Shown in pieces: positions 45,769 through 56,185 of a DNA stretch of 64,000 bases. The notes below the pieces were generated by a model, which was not told the DNA's origin, made no database searches, and saw only the letters and a program-made list of their open reading frames with translations. A program made the position numbers and the translations under genes. Each line of letters begins with the position of its first letter. Position 1 is the stretch's first letter. Source of the DNA: Treponema sp. (GTDB taxonomy: Bacteria; Spirochaetota; Spirochaetia; Treponematales; Treponemataceae); contig JAGBBT010000100.1 in NCBI GenBank assembly GCA_017938365.1, forward strand, positions 1-64,000, in the 5' to 3' direction.

Positions 45769-47016
45769 ATGACAAATTTTGAAAAACTAAAAAATACAAT
45801 AAACGCATCAGAAAATACTATTGTAGAATTACAAACACTTTTAACTTCTGTACCTGCCATTGCACCTGAAAGTGGAGGCGATGGGGAACTAAAAAAGTGT
45901 ATCGTATTGGAAGAATATTTAAAAAAGCTTGGTTTTTCAAACTTTCAACGATTAGATGCCCCTGACCCACGAGTTTCTAGTGGTTTGCGTCCTAATTTAA
46001 TCGTAACAATTCCCGGAAAATACTATAAAACTGAGAATGATTCAGTTGTTTGGATAATGGCTCATTTAGATGTAGTTCCTCCTGGAGAATTAAAAAGTTG
46101 GAATTCAGATCCTTGGAAAGTTGTTTATGACAAAGAAAGCGGAAAACTCATAGGAAGAGGTGTTGAAGATAATCAACAGGGATTAACGGCCGGAGTTTTG
46201 GCTGCATATTCTTTAATAAAAAACAATATTATTCCAGAAAAAACTGTAAAGCTTTTATTTATGGCTGATGAAGAATTTGGTTCTACTTACGGTATTAAAT
46301 TTCTTCTTAAAAATCATAAAAGTATTTTTTCTAATAAAGATATAATTTTAATTCCTGATGGAGGAGATTCAAAAGGTGAAACTATAGAAATTGCAGAAAA
46401 AAATATACTTTGGTTAAAAGTACTTACAAAAGGTCAGCAAAGTCACGGTTCTATGCCTCATAAAGGTGTCAATGCACATTTGGCTGCTTGTAAGTTAGCT
46501 CTTTCATTAAATGATTTAGAGAATTTTTTTGCAAAACAGGATGATTTATTTGATCCTCCATATTCGACTTTTCAGCCAACAAAAAAAGAAAACAATGTAC
46601 AAACTGTAAATATAATTCCAGGAGAAGATATTTTTTACATGGATTGTAGAATTTTACCGTGCTATACATTGGAAGAAGTTAGAAAAGAACTAAACATTCG
46701 TTGTAAAAAAATTGAAACTGAGTTTAATGTAAAAATTGAATTAGAAGAACTTCAAGCAGAACAATCACCTGCTACATCACCAAATTCTGAAGTTGTAAAG
46801 TTGTTATCACAAGCAATAAAAGATTCTCATAACATTGAATCAAAAACGATTGGAATTGGCGGTGGTACAGTTGGTGCTTGCCTCCGAAATGAAGGTTTTG
46901 AAGCTGCGATTTGGTCTACAATGGATGAAGTTTGTCATCAACCTAATGAGTATTGTTTTATAGAGAATATTATAAAAGATGCTACAACATTGGCATGTCT
47001 TTTTTTAATAAAATAG
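45769..47016 (+). CDS. M20-family metallopeptidase/dipeptidase
   Basis: 415 residues. Zinc and catalytic motifs WIMAHLDVVPPG, GRGVEDNQQG (bridging Asp), MADEEFGS (base Glu) and a C-terminal HQPNE histidine. The dimerisation lid domain lies between. It is cytoplasmic and cleaves dipeptides or amino acid conjugates. The ATG with GGGG 6 nt upstream is chosen over a TTG at 45757. Confidence 0.9.
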   Translation: MTNFEKLKNTINASENTIVELQTLLTSVPAIAPESGGDGELKKCIVLEEYLKKLGFSNFQRLDAPDPRVSSGLRPNLIVTIPGKYYKTENDSVVWIMAHLDVVPPGELKSWNSDPWKVVYDKESGKLIGRGVEDNQQGLTAGVLAAYSLIKNNIIPEKTVKLLFMADEEFGSTYGIKFLLKNHKSIFSNKDIILIPDGGDSKGETIEIAEKNILWLKVLTKGQQSHGSMPHKGVNAHLAACKLALSLNDLENFFAKQDDLFDPPYSTFQPTKKENNVQTVNIIPGEDIFYMDCRILPCYTLEEVRKELNIRCKKIETEFNVKIELEELQAEQSPATSPNSEVVKLLSQAIKDSHNIESKTIGIGGGTVGACLRNEGFEAAIWSTMDEVCHQPNEYCFIENIIKDATTLACLFLIK

Positions 47017-48381
47017 ATGAATAGAGAAAATATATTCAAAAAAATTGGGAATCCTCTAATAAGAAAAAATCTAAAAAGATTTACTTTGCTTGTATGTGTA
47101 GTATTTTTTTCTTGTAACACAATGGCAGATTATAATTTTACTCAAATACAGAAAAATCTTTCTTTGGGAAATTATAAACTTGTTTTACAAGAGCTTGAAT
47201 TAAACGAATCCGAAATATATGGTCAAAAGGATGAAGTTCTAATTTTGCTAGATAAAGGAGTTTTGAGTCATTTTAATTCTGATTACACTGAATCAAATGT
47301 ATTCTTGTCTAACGCAGAAAAACTTATCGACAAATACAGAGCAAAAAGTATTTCGCAAGCAGTTACATCTTCTGTAATAAACGACACTGTAAAGGATTAT
47401 GCTGGGGAAGATTTTGAAGATATATATTCAAATATTTTTATGTCATTAAACTATTTGGCATTAGGAAAATATGATGATGCAATGGTTGAAGTAAGACGAT
47501 TTGATAACAAATTAAAAAATCTAAAATTAAAATATAAAAAAGAATTAGCAGAAGTTAATAAGTCAAATAAAGATGTAAAAGTTAAAGAAATATCGGTAAA
47601 GTTTCACGATTCTGCATTTGCAAGATATTTAAGTTTATTGATGTATCGTTCTCAAGGTGATAAAGATAATGCTAGAATTGATTATAAGTACATAAAAAAA
47701 GCATTTGAAACTCAGCCTACTTTATATAATTTTGATATGCCAAAATCTTTGGAGCAAGAATTTAATATTCCGCCTTCTATGGCGAGAATGAATTTTATTG
47801 TGTTTAGTGGAAGTTCTCCAATAAAAAAAGAAGAAATCGTAAGAGCTTATTGGGGTCCAGAAACTTGGTATAAATTAGCTTTACCTACAATGCAAAAAAG
47901 ACCTTCCGTAATAAATAGTATTATTGTTACTTTAAGAAATACAACTACGGGTGAGCTTACTACACAAAAACTAGAACTTATAGAATCTATTGAAAATATT
48001 GTTTTGGACACTTTTCAGCAGAATTATTCTGTACTTTATGCAAAAGCATTGATTCGTTCTATTTCTAGAGCTGTTTCTACTTCTGTGTTAAATGAACTTT
48101 CTAAAGAAGCTCAAAATCAAAATATGTATGCTACAGGGCTTCTTTTATCTGTTTTAGATATGGCTTCTATGGTTACAACTGAAGTTGTAGAAAGGGCTGA
48201 TGTAAGAGTTAGTCGATATTTCCCAGGTAAAGTAAGTGTAGGTGGAATAAATATTCTGCCTGGTGATTATGATGTTACAATAAAATATAATAGTGGAGCT
48301 TCTTCGATTTATTCAGAAACAAAACGTATAACAATTAAGAGTAACCAATTAAATTTAATAGAGTCCTGCTGCTTAAAATAA
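47017..48381 (+). CDS. COG3014-type lipoprotein, unknown function
   Basis: 454 residues. A basic N-terminus, membrane segment and lipobox VFFSC (Cys ~34) mark it as a lipoprotein. TPR-like helical repeats follow (LSLGNYKLVLQELELNESE, YLALGKYDDAMVEVRRFDNKL). The layout matches the uncharacterised COG3014 family. The start immediately follows the upstream stop (TAGATG), with no ribosome-binding site, so translation is coupled. Confidence 0.8.
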   Translation: MNRENIFKKIGNPLIRKNLKRFTLLVCVVFFSCNTMADYNFTQIQKNLSLGNYKLVLQELELNESEIYGQKDEVLILLDKGVLSHFNSDYTESNVFLSNAEKLIDKYRAKSISQAVTSSVINDTVKDYAGEDFEDIYSNIFMSLNYLALGKYDDAMVEVRRFDNKLKNLKLKYKKELAEVNKSNKDVKVKEISVKFHDSAFARYLSLLMYRSQGDKDNARIDYKYIKKAFETQPTLYNFDMPKSLEQEFNIPPSMARMNFIVFSGSSPIKKEEIVRAYWGPETWYKLALPTMQKRPSVINSIIVTLRNTTTGELTTQKLELIESIENIVLDTFQQNYSVLYAKALIRSISRAVSTSVLNELSKEAQNQNMYATGLLLSVLDMASMVTTEVVERADVRVSRYFPGKVSVGGINILPGDYDVTIKYNSGASSIYSETKRITIKSNQLNLIESCCLK

Positions 48382-48382
48382 A

Positions 48383-49804
48383 TTATTTAATTTTTTCCAA
48401 AAAATCTTTTAAAGAAAGGGCTTCTCCGTAATAATAACCTTGATACAGTGAGCATCCTAAAGATTCAAGGGTTTTTCGTTCAAATTTTGTTTCTACAAAT
48501 TCAGCAATAACTTCAAAATCGAGGGAGTTAGCTAAAAACATAATTGATGCAATAATATCTTTGCTACGAGAATTATTTAACATAGCTTTTACAAGTGAAC
48601 CATCAATTTTTACGCTATCAAAATGATTATCTTGTAAGTATTTTAATGATGTATGACCCATAGAAAAATCATCAAGAGCAATTTTACAACCTAATTCTTT
48701 TATTTTATTAAAAATAGAATTTGTTTCTTTATTGTTTTCTAGTTTCATTTCTTCTGTAATTTCTAAACATAAAGTTTGAGGAATTACATTGTATTTTTTT
48801 AACATTTTTTCTAAGAAAGGTAAGAATGCAGGATTATAAAATGTTGCTACAGTAATGTTTACGCTGAGTTTAAAATCACTACCAAATTTTTGGTTAAAAT
48901 GTTCTAAATTTTTTATGCACAGTTCTAAGATAAAACTTTCTAAGTCCCAAAGTAAATTACTTTCTTTAGCGAGTTTTAGAACTAAAGGAGGATAAACCGT
49001 TCCGTATATTGGATGTGTCCATCGTAATAATGATTCTGTACCAATACACTGTTCTAATTTATTATATTGTGGCTGAAACTTTATTTGGATGTTTTCTTTT
49101 TGTAAATCTTCTTTTATGTCGTTAACTAGATTTTTTGCAAGGATTCCTGCAGGGCTTTTTAATTCTGTTAAAGTTATCGGAATTAAATTTTCCTCACTTG
49201 TTTTTAGTATTTCAATGATACTATTCATATTTTCTGCATTAGCAGAATCACTTTTTTTGTCATACAAAAGGATAAATGGTTTGTAAATAAGAACGGCAAT
49301 TATAACATTGATTATTTGTAATATACTTCCAGAAATAGAACCTGTTGCTTGATAACCACTTAATATAATTGGAGTTGTCCAATGTATTTTATTAATTGTT
49401 ATATCAACAAGATTTAAATATACGGCAAAATATGAAACTGTATACATGATTAAAGGAACAACAACAAAGGGAATAAACAAACATGTGTTGTATACTATGG
49501 GAAGTCCAAAAACAATTAATTCGTTTATATTAAAAAATATTGGACCCGCAGACATTGTTGCAAGTTTTTGGGAGGTTCTTCTTTTGCTGAAAAGTAATAT
49601 AGCTATTAATAATGCAATTGTTGTTCCGCAGCCACCCATAATAACAAAGTTGTCTATAAAAGATTTTGAAACAATACTACCTGTTATTTCTGTAAATTTT
49701 TCGGCAGCGACTTGTTCTAATAAATTGCTACCGTGAATTCCTACGAACCACATAAGCTGGGATAAGAAAATAAATAAAAGCCCACTGAAGTAAGATCGTT
49801 CCAT
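48383..49804 (-). pseudogene. PTS-EIIC/EAL fusion, 3' part after a frameshift
   Basis: 473 residues. Residues 1-~200 are the second half of a cellobiose-type PTS EIIC permease (LMWFVGIHGSN, FVIMGGCGTTIALLIAILLFS, FNINELIVFGLPIVYNT). Residues ~230-470 are an EAL phosphodiesterase with the catalytic set intact (ESLLRW, VNITVATF, LEITEE, LDDFSMGHTS, KIDGSL, FVETK, YQGYYYGE). It overlaps the 5' part by 64 bp in the -1 frame. Either a broken gene or two coupled proteins. Confidence 0.8.
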
Positions 49805-50454
49805 ACCTTCAAAATTTTATTCATAAAAATTACAAATAAATCTTGAACGCAAGAACAATTTGTTGTAATTATTGTCAAATAGTTAAAAAGTGCAAAAATC
49901 GATATTACACAAGTTGCAGGAAGTATATTAGATATTGCTGTATTAAAAATAGAATCTGTGCCATCTGCAAAAAATATACTTTTTTGTGAAAAAAGTCGTA
50001 TAAAATAGTGAAATAAAAATGAACCAAAAACAGAAGCTATTAATGCTGAAAACATCCCTCTACCACTAAACATATTTATGTTAAAGGACCCCTGAGAGAT
50101 ATTAGTTTCAAAAAATCCAATCATTATAAAAAAACAAGCTAGGGATGTAATTGCACATGCAAAGGGAGCTGAATTTTTATCATAATTTAATAAACGAACA
50201 TAACTTACACTAATTGAAATTGTTGTATAAACAGATAACATTCCAATTGTAGAATTATCAATAAACATTAGAAGTCTGAATATAGAACCATTTGCAAAAT
50301 TTTTTATAAATTCTTGATATAAAGGAATTTGAATATTTTCTAAAAGACAAGCAAAAGACCCAATCATCAAAACCTGAATTACCATTACTAATCCGTTTTT
50401 TATTGATTGGGGAATACAAAAAAACAAGTCTTTTACATCAACTTTTTTAATCAT
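49741..50454 (-). pseudogene. PTS-EIIC/EAL fusion, 5' part
   Basis: 237 residues, with about five membrane segments of a PTS EIIC permease (IQVLMIGSFACLLENIQIP, FADGTDSIFNTAISNILPATCVISIFAL). The frame ends at 49741, but homology passes to the other frame near WNDLTS. One missing base around 49780-49785 would explain it. TATAAT ends 6 nt before the ATG and there is no ribosome-binding site. Confidence 0.75.
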
Positions 50455-50537
50455 AGATAAATTATATCATACAAAATTCAGCTATTAAAAATAAAAACAG
50501 AAAAAAGAAAAAACGCAAAAGTAAAAACGTAAAAAAA

Positions 50538-51608
50538 TTATCTAATTTTAAATATTATTCCAACAACAGCTAAAGTGATTAAAAGCTGAATAATCAAAAA
50601 TTTAATTAAGACTTGAGTTGGAGACCAATTTCTATTAACTCTCATGTGATCATGCAAAGGGAATCTAATGTTTGTTAATATAGAAATGTGGAAGAATCTT
50701 TTGAGAAAAACTTTCATTAATCCCATTCCGCCATTGATAAAAATAATAGAAGAAGTGGCAAATAACAAAAATGGATTACCGCTCATCATAACGCAAAGAC
50801 CTATAAAAAAACCTAATGCTCTACTTCCTGCATCACCCATAAGACATTTACTTGGGAATGCATTATGCCAAAGATATCCCATTAAGACTCCTGCAAGACA
50901 GAATGTCATAACAGCCCAAGATGCACCATCTTTTATATGAGGAACTAAAAGGTAGGAAGCAATATCTGTGTGTCCAAGAATAAAGTATAAAATTACACCA
51001 ATAGTAAGTAATGCCACAAGAACTAAAGTTGCACTTAAACCGTCAACTCCATCTGTACAGTTTGTAGTATTAACAGAAGTCCATAAAATAATGGTAGAAA
51101 TAATAACAAATAACCAAGGTGCAACATATATTTTATGTGTTAAAAATGGTAACCAAAAGTAAATTTTCCCATCAGGGTCTAATTTAGATAAATAAACAGC
51201 TAACAGAATTGAAGCAATCGCAGAAATTAATAAATCAAGAATGGCTTTTTTATATTCACCCCAACTAGTTGTACTTCTGTCATCTAAAAAACCTGTTAAC
51301 ATCATGAGCCATGTTAAAATAAGAGCAGAGCATTTAAACCAATCAAGAGGTACTAAAATAAAACTTAAAATAACAAAAGTAGTAATAAAAAAGGAACCCA
51401 CTCCTGTAGGTTTGCCTTTTGCAGCTTCTGCATTAACAGTAAATTCTCTTCCTCTATCATGAGGCATAAATTTATAAAAGTGAGGTAATCCGTATCTAAC
51501 AATTAAAAAACCTGTATATAGGGCAAGTACAATAAGTACTGTATAAGACTGAAGAAGACGCGCAGGTCCAAAAAATTGAGTTAAAAAACCACCAAGTGTA
51601 TAAAGCAT
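50538..51608 (-). CDS. mraY: Phospho-N-acetylmuramoyl-pentapeptide transferase MraY
   Basis: 356 residues and about ten membrane segments. GKPTGVG, GFLDD, NTTNCTDGVDGL and MGDAGSRALG are the substrate and Mg2+ motifs; the late HHH-type motif reads PLHDHMR. It makes lipid I in peptidoglycan synthesis. It is not in an mur/fts cluster here. Confidence 0.93.
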   Translation of the reverse strand: MLYTLGGFLTQFFGPARLLQSYTVLIVLALYTGFLIVRYGLPHFYKFMPHDRGREFTVNAEAAKGKPTGVGSFFITTFVILSFILVPLDWFKCSALILTWLMMLTGFLDDRSTTSWGEYKKAILDLLISAIASILLAVYLSKLDPDGKIYFWLPFLTHKIYVAPWLFVIISTIILWTSVNTTNCTDGVDGLSATLVLVALLTIGVILYFILGHTDIASYLLVPHIKDGASWAVMTFCLAGVLMGYLWHNAFPSKCLMGDAGSRALGFFIGLCVMMSGNPFLLFATSSIIFINGGMGLMKVFLKRFFHISILTNIRFPLHDHMRVNRNWSPTQVLIKFLIIQLLITLAVVGIIFKIR

Positions 51609-51616
51609 AATAAAGT

Positions 51617-51645
51617 ATTATACTCCTAATGATTAGTAAGTTCAA
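51617..51645 (-). promoter_or_regulatory. mraY promoter, leaderless type
   Basis: Minus strand: TTGAAC (51645-51640), 17-nt spacer, TATAAT (51622-51617), 8 nt to ATG. AGGAG upstream of the -10 is too far from the ATG (17 nt) to act. Confidence 0.55.
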
Positions 51646-51651
51646 ATAAAA

Positions 51652-53310
51652 TTAATCTTTTTTAAGAATACCGTTTCTTAAATCTTCTTCTGCCTGTTGT
51701 CTTAGCATGTAATGCTTTTTCTTTCCTGTGGCTGTAAACGGTAAGGATTCGACAATACAGAAAAATCTTGGTTTTTTGTACTGAGAAAGATTCTTACTTT
51801 TTGCACAAAAATCTTTAAGTTCTGCTATTGTTAAAGAATCATCTTCTGGAACCACATAGGCAACAATAGCTTGACCTCTTATTTTATCTAAAACAGATGT
51901 AACAATACAGTCTTGTACTTTTGGGTGTAAATTTAATTCTTCTTCAATCTGAGTTGGATATATATTTTCTCCAGAAACAATAATCATATCGTCTTTTCTG
52001 CCACATACAGTTACAATAAAGTCTTCGTTCCATGTTCCTGTGTCACCAGTATACATCCAACCTTTATAAAATTTTTCTTTTTCATTTTTTTTATTTTTGT
52101 AATAAGTATAAGTTGTTTTTTCTGGACTTTTTATAATGATTTCGCCTTGTTCGTTATTATTTGTTAGAACAAGGTCTTCAGGTTCTGCTTTTTTGTTATC
52201 GTAAATTTTTACAACTCGAACTTCGTCATCTGTGCAACTTCTTCCAACAGAACCTGCGCCGTCAGGCAGATTATAAGGTCGTAAAAATGAATTCCAGAAT
52301 GTTTCAGTTGTTCCGTAACCGTTAAAAATATTGGGGCATAGTTTTTCCATATATTTTATACAGTCAGATTTTGTTAATGGCGCTCCCATTGTTACAAGAC
52401 CTTTTAATGATGATAAATCTCTTGGTGATTTTTCTTGGATTTTACATATCATCGCTAAATTTGCAGGAGCACCCATTAAAAATGTAATTTTAAACTCTTT
52501 TACCCAATCCAATGTGTTTTGCGGTTGAAACTTTCTCATAGCAATTACAGTTCCGCCTGCATAAAAAGTAGGGCATGGGCCACCTGAATGGCAACCTCCT
52601 CTATGGAACCAAGGGGACATATTTAATGTTATATCGTTTGAATTCATTGGATAATGCATAATAACATCATGAGATGTTAAAACTTCGTTTATATCATTCA
52701 GTGGAACACATTTTGGCATTGCTGTCGTGCCACTGGTACAAAGCCTTAGAACTTCATCGTATATATGAGGTTTTGCTTTTGTTATTGGTTCATTTGATTC
52801 CGCTGTTTTTATAAAGTCCTCATAAGCTATATGATTTTTTGGTAAAGGTTTGTTGTCTATGTTGTCAGCCATAATAATGATTTTTGGCTTGTATTTTGCT
52901 ATTTTTAGAGCTTCAGTAATTTCTTTTGAAACTATAGCGGAATATATAATGACTTTGGGCTTATTATGATTAATCAAAAGTGCAAATTCACCGGCTGCAA
53001 ATTTAAAATTCGCTGCTAAAAAAATTGCACCAAGTTTTCTTGGACCAATATAGCTGAATATAAATTCAGGACAATTCATTAAAACACCCATTACAACATC
53101 ATTCTTTTTTATTTTTGATTTTTGTAATGCGTTTGCAAGCTTATTTGCTTCTATATTTAGTTGAGAATATGTCCATTCTTTTTTTTTCTCAACATCAATT
53201 AGAGCTTTTTGATTTGGAAACCTTCTTACATTTCTTAAAAAACCGTTTAACCAGGTGTATTCATGTTCAAAAGTGTTTTTAAACATTAAATCGTTGTAAG
53301 TTCTTTTCAT
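51652..53310 (-). CDS. Acyl-CoA synthetase / AMP-dependent ligase
   Basis: 552 residues. P-loop CTSGTTAMPKCVPL, NGYGTTETFW, YTGDTG and the hinge GRKDDMIIVSGENIYP; catalytic Lys in PFTATGKKKHYML. It forms an acyl-AMP and then acyl-CoA, probably from a fatty acid or aromatic acid. Two residues in the P-loop (AMP for GxP) are unusual but within family limits. AGGAG precedes the ATG by 11 nt. Confidence 0.9.
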   Translation of the reverse strand: MKRTYNDLMFKNTFEHEYTWLNGFLRNVRRFPNQKALIDVEKKKEWTYSQLNIEANKLANALQKSKIKKNDVVMGVLMNCPEFIFSYIGPRKLGAIFLAANFKFAAGEFALLINHNKPKVIIYSAIVSKEITEALKIAKYKPKIIIMADNIDNKPLPKNHIAYEDFIKTAESNEPITKAKPHIYDEVLRLCTSGTTAMPKCVPLNDINEVLTSHDVIMHYPMNSNDITLNMSPWFHRGGCHSGGPCPTFYAGGTVIAMRKFQPQNTLDWVKEFKITFLMGAPANLAMICKIQEKSPRDLSSLKGLVTMGAPLTKSDCIKYMEKLCPNIFNGYGTTETFWNSFLRPYNLPDGAGSVGRSCTDDEVRVVKIYDNKKAEPEDLVLTNNNEQGEIIIKSPEKTTYTYYKNKKNEKEKFYKGWMYTGDTGTWNEDFIVTVCGRKDDMIIVSGENIYPTQIEEELNLHPKVQDCIVTSVLDKIRGQAIVAYVVPEDDSLTIAELKDFCAKSKNLSQYKKPRFFCIVESLPFTATGKKKHYMLRQQAEEDLRNGILKKD

Positions 53311-53455
53311 TAAGAGTGGTGCTCCTATTTTGTATTACAAATACGAACTGAATCCTATCAGAAAAGCTAAAATTAATAAATAACAAGATATTTTTGATAT
53401 TGATTAATACATAAATATTCTGTATCAAAGTTTGCATTTGTGATAAAGTAACGTT

Positions 53456-54844
53456 ATGAACATAAAAGCTTTTAAAAATAATTTGTCTGGATCTATTACA
53501 GTTCCTGGCTCTAAATCTCATACAATACGTGCTTTAATTCTTGCTTCTTTAGCAGAAGGAAAATCTTATATTAGAAATCCATTACCAAGTGCAGATTGTC
53601 TTTCTACAGCAAAAGCTGTTCCGTTAATAGGTGCTGACATAAACCTTAATTTATCGGAAGAATCTCAACCAGGTACTTGTTGGGAAGTTACTGGTGCTGG
53701 AAAAAATATACACATTCCTACTGATGTTGTTGATGTTGGTAATTCAGGTTCATTATTGTATTTTTTGTCTCCAATTTTGGCAAATTTAGATGGATGGAGT
53801 GTTTTTACAGGTGATAATAGCTTAAAAAGTCGACCAATAACTCATGTTGTTGATGCCTTAAATCAATTAGGAGCTTTTTCTGAAACTACTGTTCCTAATC
53901 ATAATGGCTGTCCTTTTGTTGTAAAGGGACCTATTAAACCTGGAGTTGTATCTACTCCAGGAGAGGTTAGCAGTCAGTATATTTCAGGATTAATGATGAG
54001 TGGTATTTTGTTGAATGGGGAACTTTTAATAAAATTATCTAATCCTAAAGAAACTCCATATTTAACTATGACACAAAATTGGCTAGAAAAAGTGGGTGTA
54101 CCTGTTTGGATTTCAGATGATTTTAAGGAAATAAAAGTAAAAGGTCCTGTGCAAATAAATGCTTTTGATGAAGTTATTCCTAGTGATTGGGAGGCTGTTG
54201 CATTTCCTTTAATTGCTGCTATTCTTACAGATTCTGAAATTGTAATTGAAAACATTGATGGTTCTGGAACACAAGGTGATGATGCAATTGTTGATATTTT
54301 AAAATCCATTGGAGCTGAAATAACTTGGGATAAAGAGAATTGTAAGTTATTTGTAAAAGGCGGAAAAAAGACTTCTGATAAGATTGGTCGTTTATCTACA
54401 GAAAATTGTAAAGATAAAACCTTAAAAGTAAAAATGTCTTCATTTCCAGATGCCATATGTGCTTTAGCGGTTGTTGCTTGTTTTACTGAAGGAACTACAA
54501 TTTTAGAAGATGCAGAAGTATGTCGCAGAAAAGAAACAGATCGAATTAAAGTATTAAAAACTGAATTATCAAAATTAGGTGCTGATATAGAAGAAACAGA
54601 AGATTCTTTAATTATTCATGGTCATAGCCCTTTGAATGCAGATGGTTCAGAAAATAAGAATTTTATTTTGCATGGTGGAACTGTAGAAAGTTATGATGAT
54701 CATCGAATGGCCATGAGTCTTTCTTGTTTAGGTTTAGCTTTGCCTAAAAATGAAGAATTATTAATAAAAGATGCAGAATGTTGTTCTGTAAGTTTTCCTA
54801 AGTTTTATGAAGTAATGAACAATATAGGTGCTAATTTTATATAA
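53456..54844 (+). CDS. aroA: 5-enolpyruvylshikimate-3-phosphate synthase
   Basis: 462 residues. N-terminal GSKSHTIRALILASLAEG, SRPITHVVDAL, the aspartate region SFPDAICALAV, RRKETDRI and YDDHRMAMSL are typical. It makes EPSP from shikimate-3-phosphate and PEP in the shikimate pathway. The family's NAGT motif reads NSGS. No Shine-Dalgarno sequence; TAAAGT ends 6 nt before ATG. Confidence 0.93.
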   Translation: MNIKAFKNNLSGSITVPGSKSHTIRALILASLAEGKSYIRNPLPSADCLSTAKAVPLIGADINLNLSEESQPGTCWEVTGAGKNIHIPTDVVDVGNSGSLLYFLSPILANLDGWSVFTGDNSLKSRPITHVVDALNQLGAFSETTVPNHNGCPFVVKGPIKPGVVSTPGEVSSQYISGLMMSGILLNGELLIKLSNPKETPYLTMTQNWLEKVGVPVWISDDFKEIKVKGPVQINAFDEVIPSDWEAVAFPLIAAILTDSEIVIENIDGSGTQGDDAIVDILKSIGAEITWDKENCKLFVKGGKKTSDKIGRLSTENCKDKTLKVKMSSFPDAICALAVVACFTEGTTILEDAEVCRRKETDRIKVLKTELSKLGADIEETEDSLIIHGHSPLNADGSENKNFILHGGTVESYDDHRMAMSLSCLGLALPKNEELLIKDAECCSVSFPKFYEVMNNIGANFI

Positions 54845-54850
54845 AAAAAT

Positions 54851-54891
54851 ACCTCCCAAAATTGAACTTTATTTGTTCATTTTTAGGAGGT
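54851..54891. terminator. Bidirectional terminator between aroA and ilvE
   Basis: ACCTCC (54851-54856) pairs with GGAGGT (54886-54891), and AAAA plus GAAC inside pair with GTTC plus TTTT. An A-run lies on the left. It sits between convergent genes. Confidence 0.7.
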
Positions 54892-54923
54892 TGTATTTCG
54901 AAGTTTAGTAACTTTCAGATTTT

Positions 54924-56024
54924 TTATTTATTACCAGGAATTACAACTGTGTTCCAATTATTTGGATCTTCAATAGAACCGTACTGACGACCTTTTAAAA
55001 GGTGTTGTAATTTCTTTGCAACAGGTCCGAAACCGTCTGTAAATACAGTTTTCTTTCCTTTTAAATCTGTAATCGATGTCATAGGACTAATACCTGCTGC
55101 AGTTCCTGTAACAAAGCATTCTACAGCTTTCTTTTGAACTTCTTTTACAGAAATTTTTCTTTCTTCAACTTTCATTCCCTGTTCACGAGCAAGAGCTATA
55201 ATAGATTTGCGAGTAATTCCAGGAAGAATTGTATCTTCTAATTCTGGAGTAACAAGGGTTCCGTCTTTTAATACAAAGAAAATATTACAACTTGAGCCTT
55301 CTTGAAAATATTTATGTTCAACAGCATCAAGATAAATACATTCAACATATCCTGCATCTTCAGCTTCTTTTTTAGCAAGTGCTGAAATTACATAGTTTGA
55401 TGCACATTTAATAAATCCAGTTCCGTTTGGTGTCGCTCTAACTCTGTTTGTAATAACAGCACCGTCAAGACCTTTCTTAAAGTATGCACTTACAGTTGTT
55501 GCACAAATTATAACATATGGTTGCTTTGCACAACCAACGCCAATAGCACCTTCACTGTTCATAAAAGGACGCATGTAAATAGAATCTGCATCTGCATAAT
55601 CAGACTTTTCCCATTCTGGATTATATTTTGGTACATATCCTAAAGCAGCGTTTCTTTTTACAAATTCAACAGAAGCATTTACATATTGTTCTACAGGAAA
55701 TGGTGGACAATACATTCCTTTCATTGAATTATAAAATCTTTTTCCATTTTCTTCTGGACGGAAAATTGCAACTCCTCCGTCTTTAGTTGGAAATCCTTTC
55801 ATTCCTTCAAAACAGCTATAAGCATATTGTGAAGTGTATGATACTGTAGGAATGTTCATTTGATTGCGATTGTCTAAAACTTTTTGACGTTCTTCTTCAC
55901 TCATTTCCATAAGTTGGTCATGAGTAATGTTGTCAAATTCAATCCACTGTTCATCCCATTTTCCTGATTCTGGATTATATCGTGCAATATAAGTGATAGG
56001 GTAAAGATTTAATGAAAAAGCCAT
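54924..56024 (-). CDS. ilvE: Branched-chain amino acid aminotransferase
   Basis: 366 residues, fold type IV aminotransferase. PLP Lys in GTGFIKCASNY; YLDAVEHKYFQEGSSCNIFFV and GTAAGISPMTSI are BCAT motifs. It interconverts Leu/Ile/Val and their 2-oxo acids. GGGAG is 6 nt before ATG, a good site. The azlCD exporter in the window acts on the same amino acids. Confidence 0.93.
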   Translation of the reverse strand: MAFSLNLYPITYIARYNPESGKWDEQWIEFDNITHDQLMEMSEEERQKVLDNRNQMNIPTVSYTSQYAYSCFEGMKGFPTKDGGVAIFRPEENGKRFYNSMKGMYCPPFPVEQYVNASVEFVKRNAALGYVPKYNPEWEKSDYADADSIYMRPFMNSEGAIGVGCAKQPYVIICATTVSAYFKKGLDGAVITNRVRATPNGTGFIKCASNYVISALAKKEAEDAGYVECIYLDAVEHKYFQEGSSCNIFFVLKDGTLVTPELEDTILPGITRKSIIALAREQGMKVEERKISVKEVQKKAVECFVTGTAAGISPMTSITDLKGKKTVFTDGFGPVAKKLQHLLKGRQYGSIEDPNNWNTVVIPGNK

Positions 56025-56185
56025 TTTATTCTCCCGCAGGTGCGATTTTTACTTATAATTACATCGTAACTGCTTTAATATCTCTAAAATATATCAATTT
56101 TTATTATATCTGTAAATAAATTCATCTAAACTCTAGATTTGTTGTTTTCATTTATTAGTAAATTGTGATAAAATTTAAGTGAGTT

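Noticed and set aside
49741-49804. Programmed -1 ribosomal frameshift
   Set aside because: I looked for an X XXY YYZ heptamer in the upstream frame and found none in the overlap.
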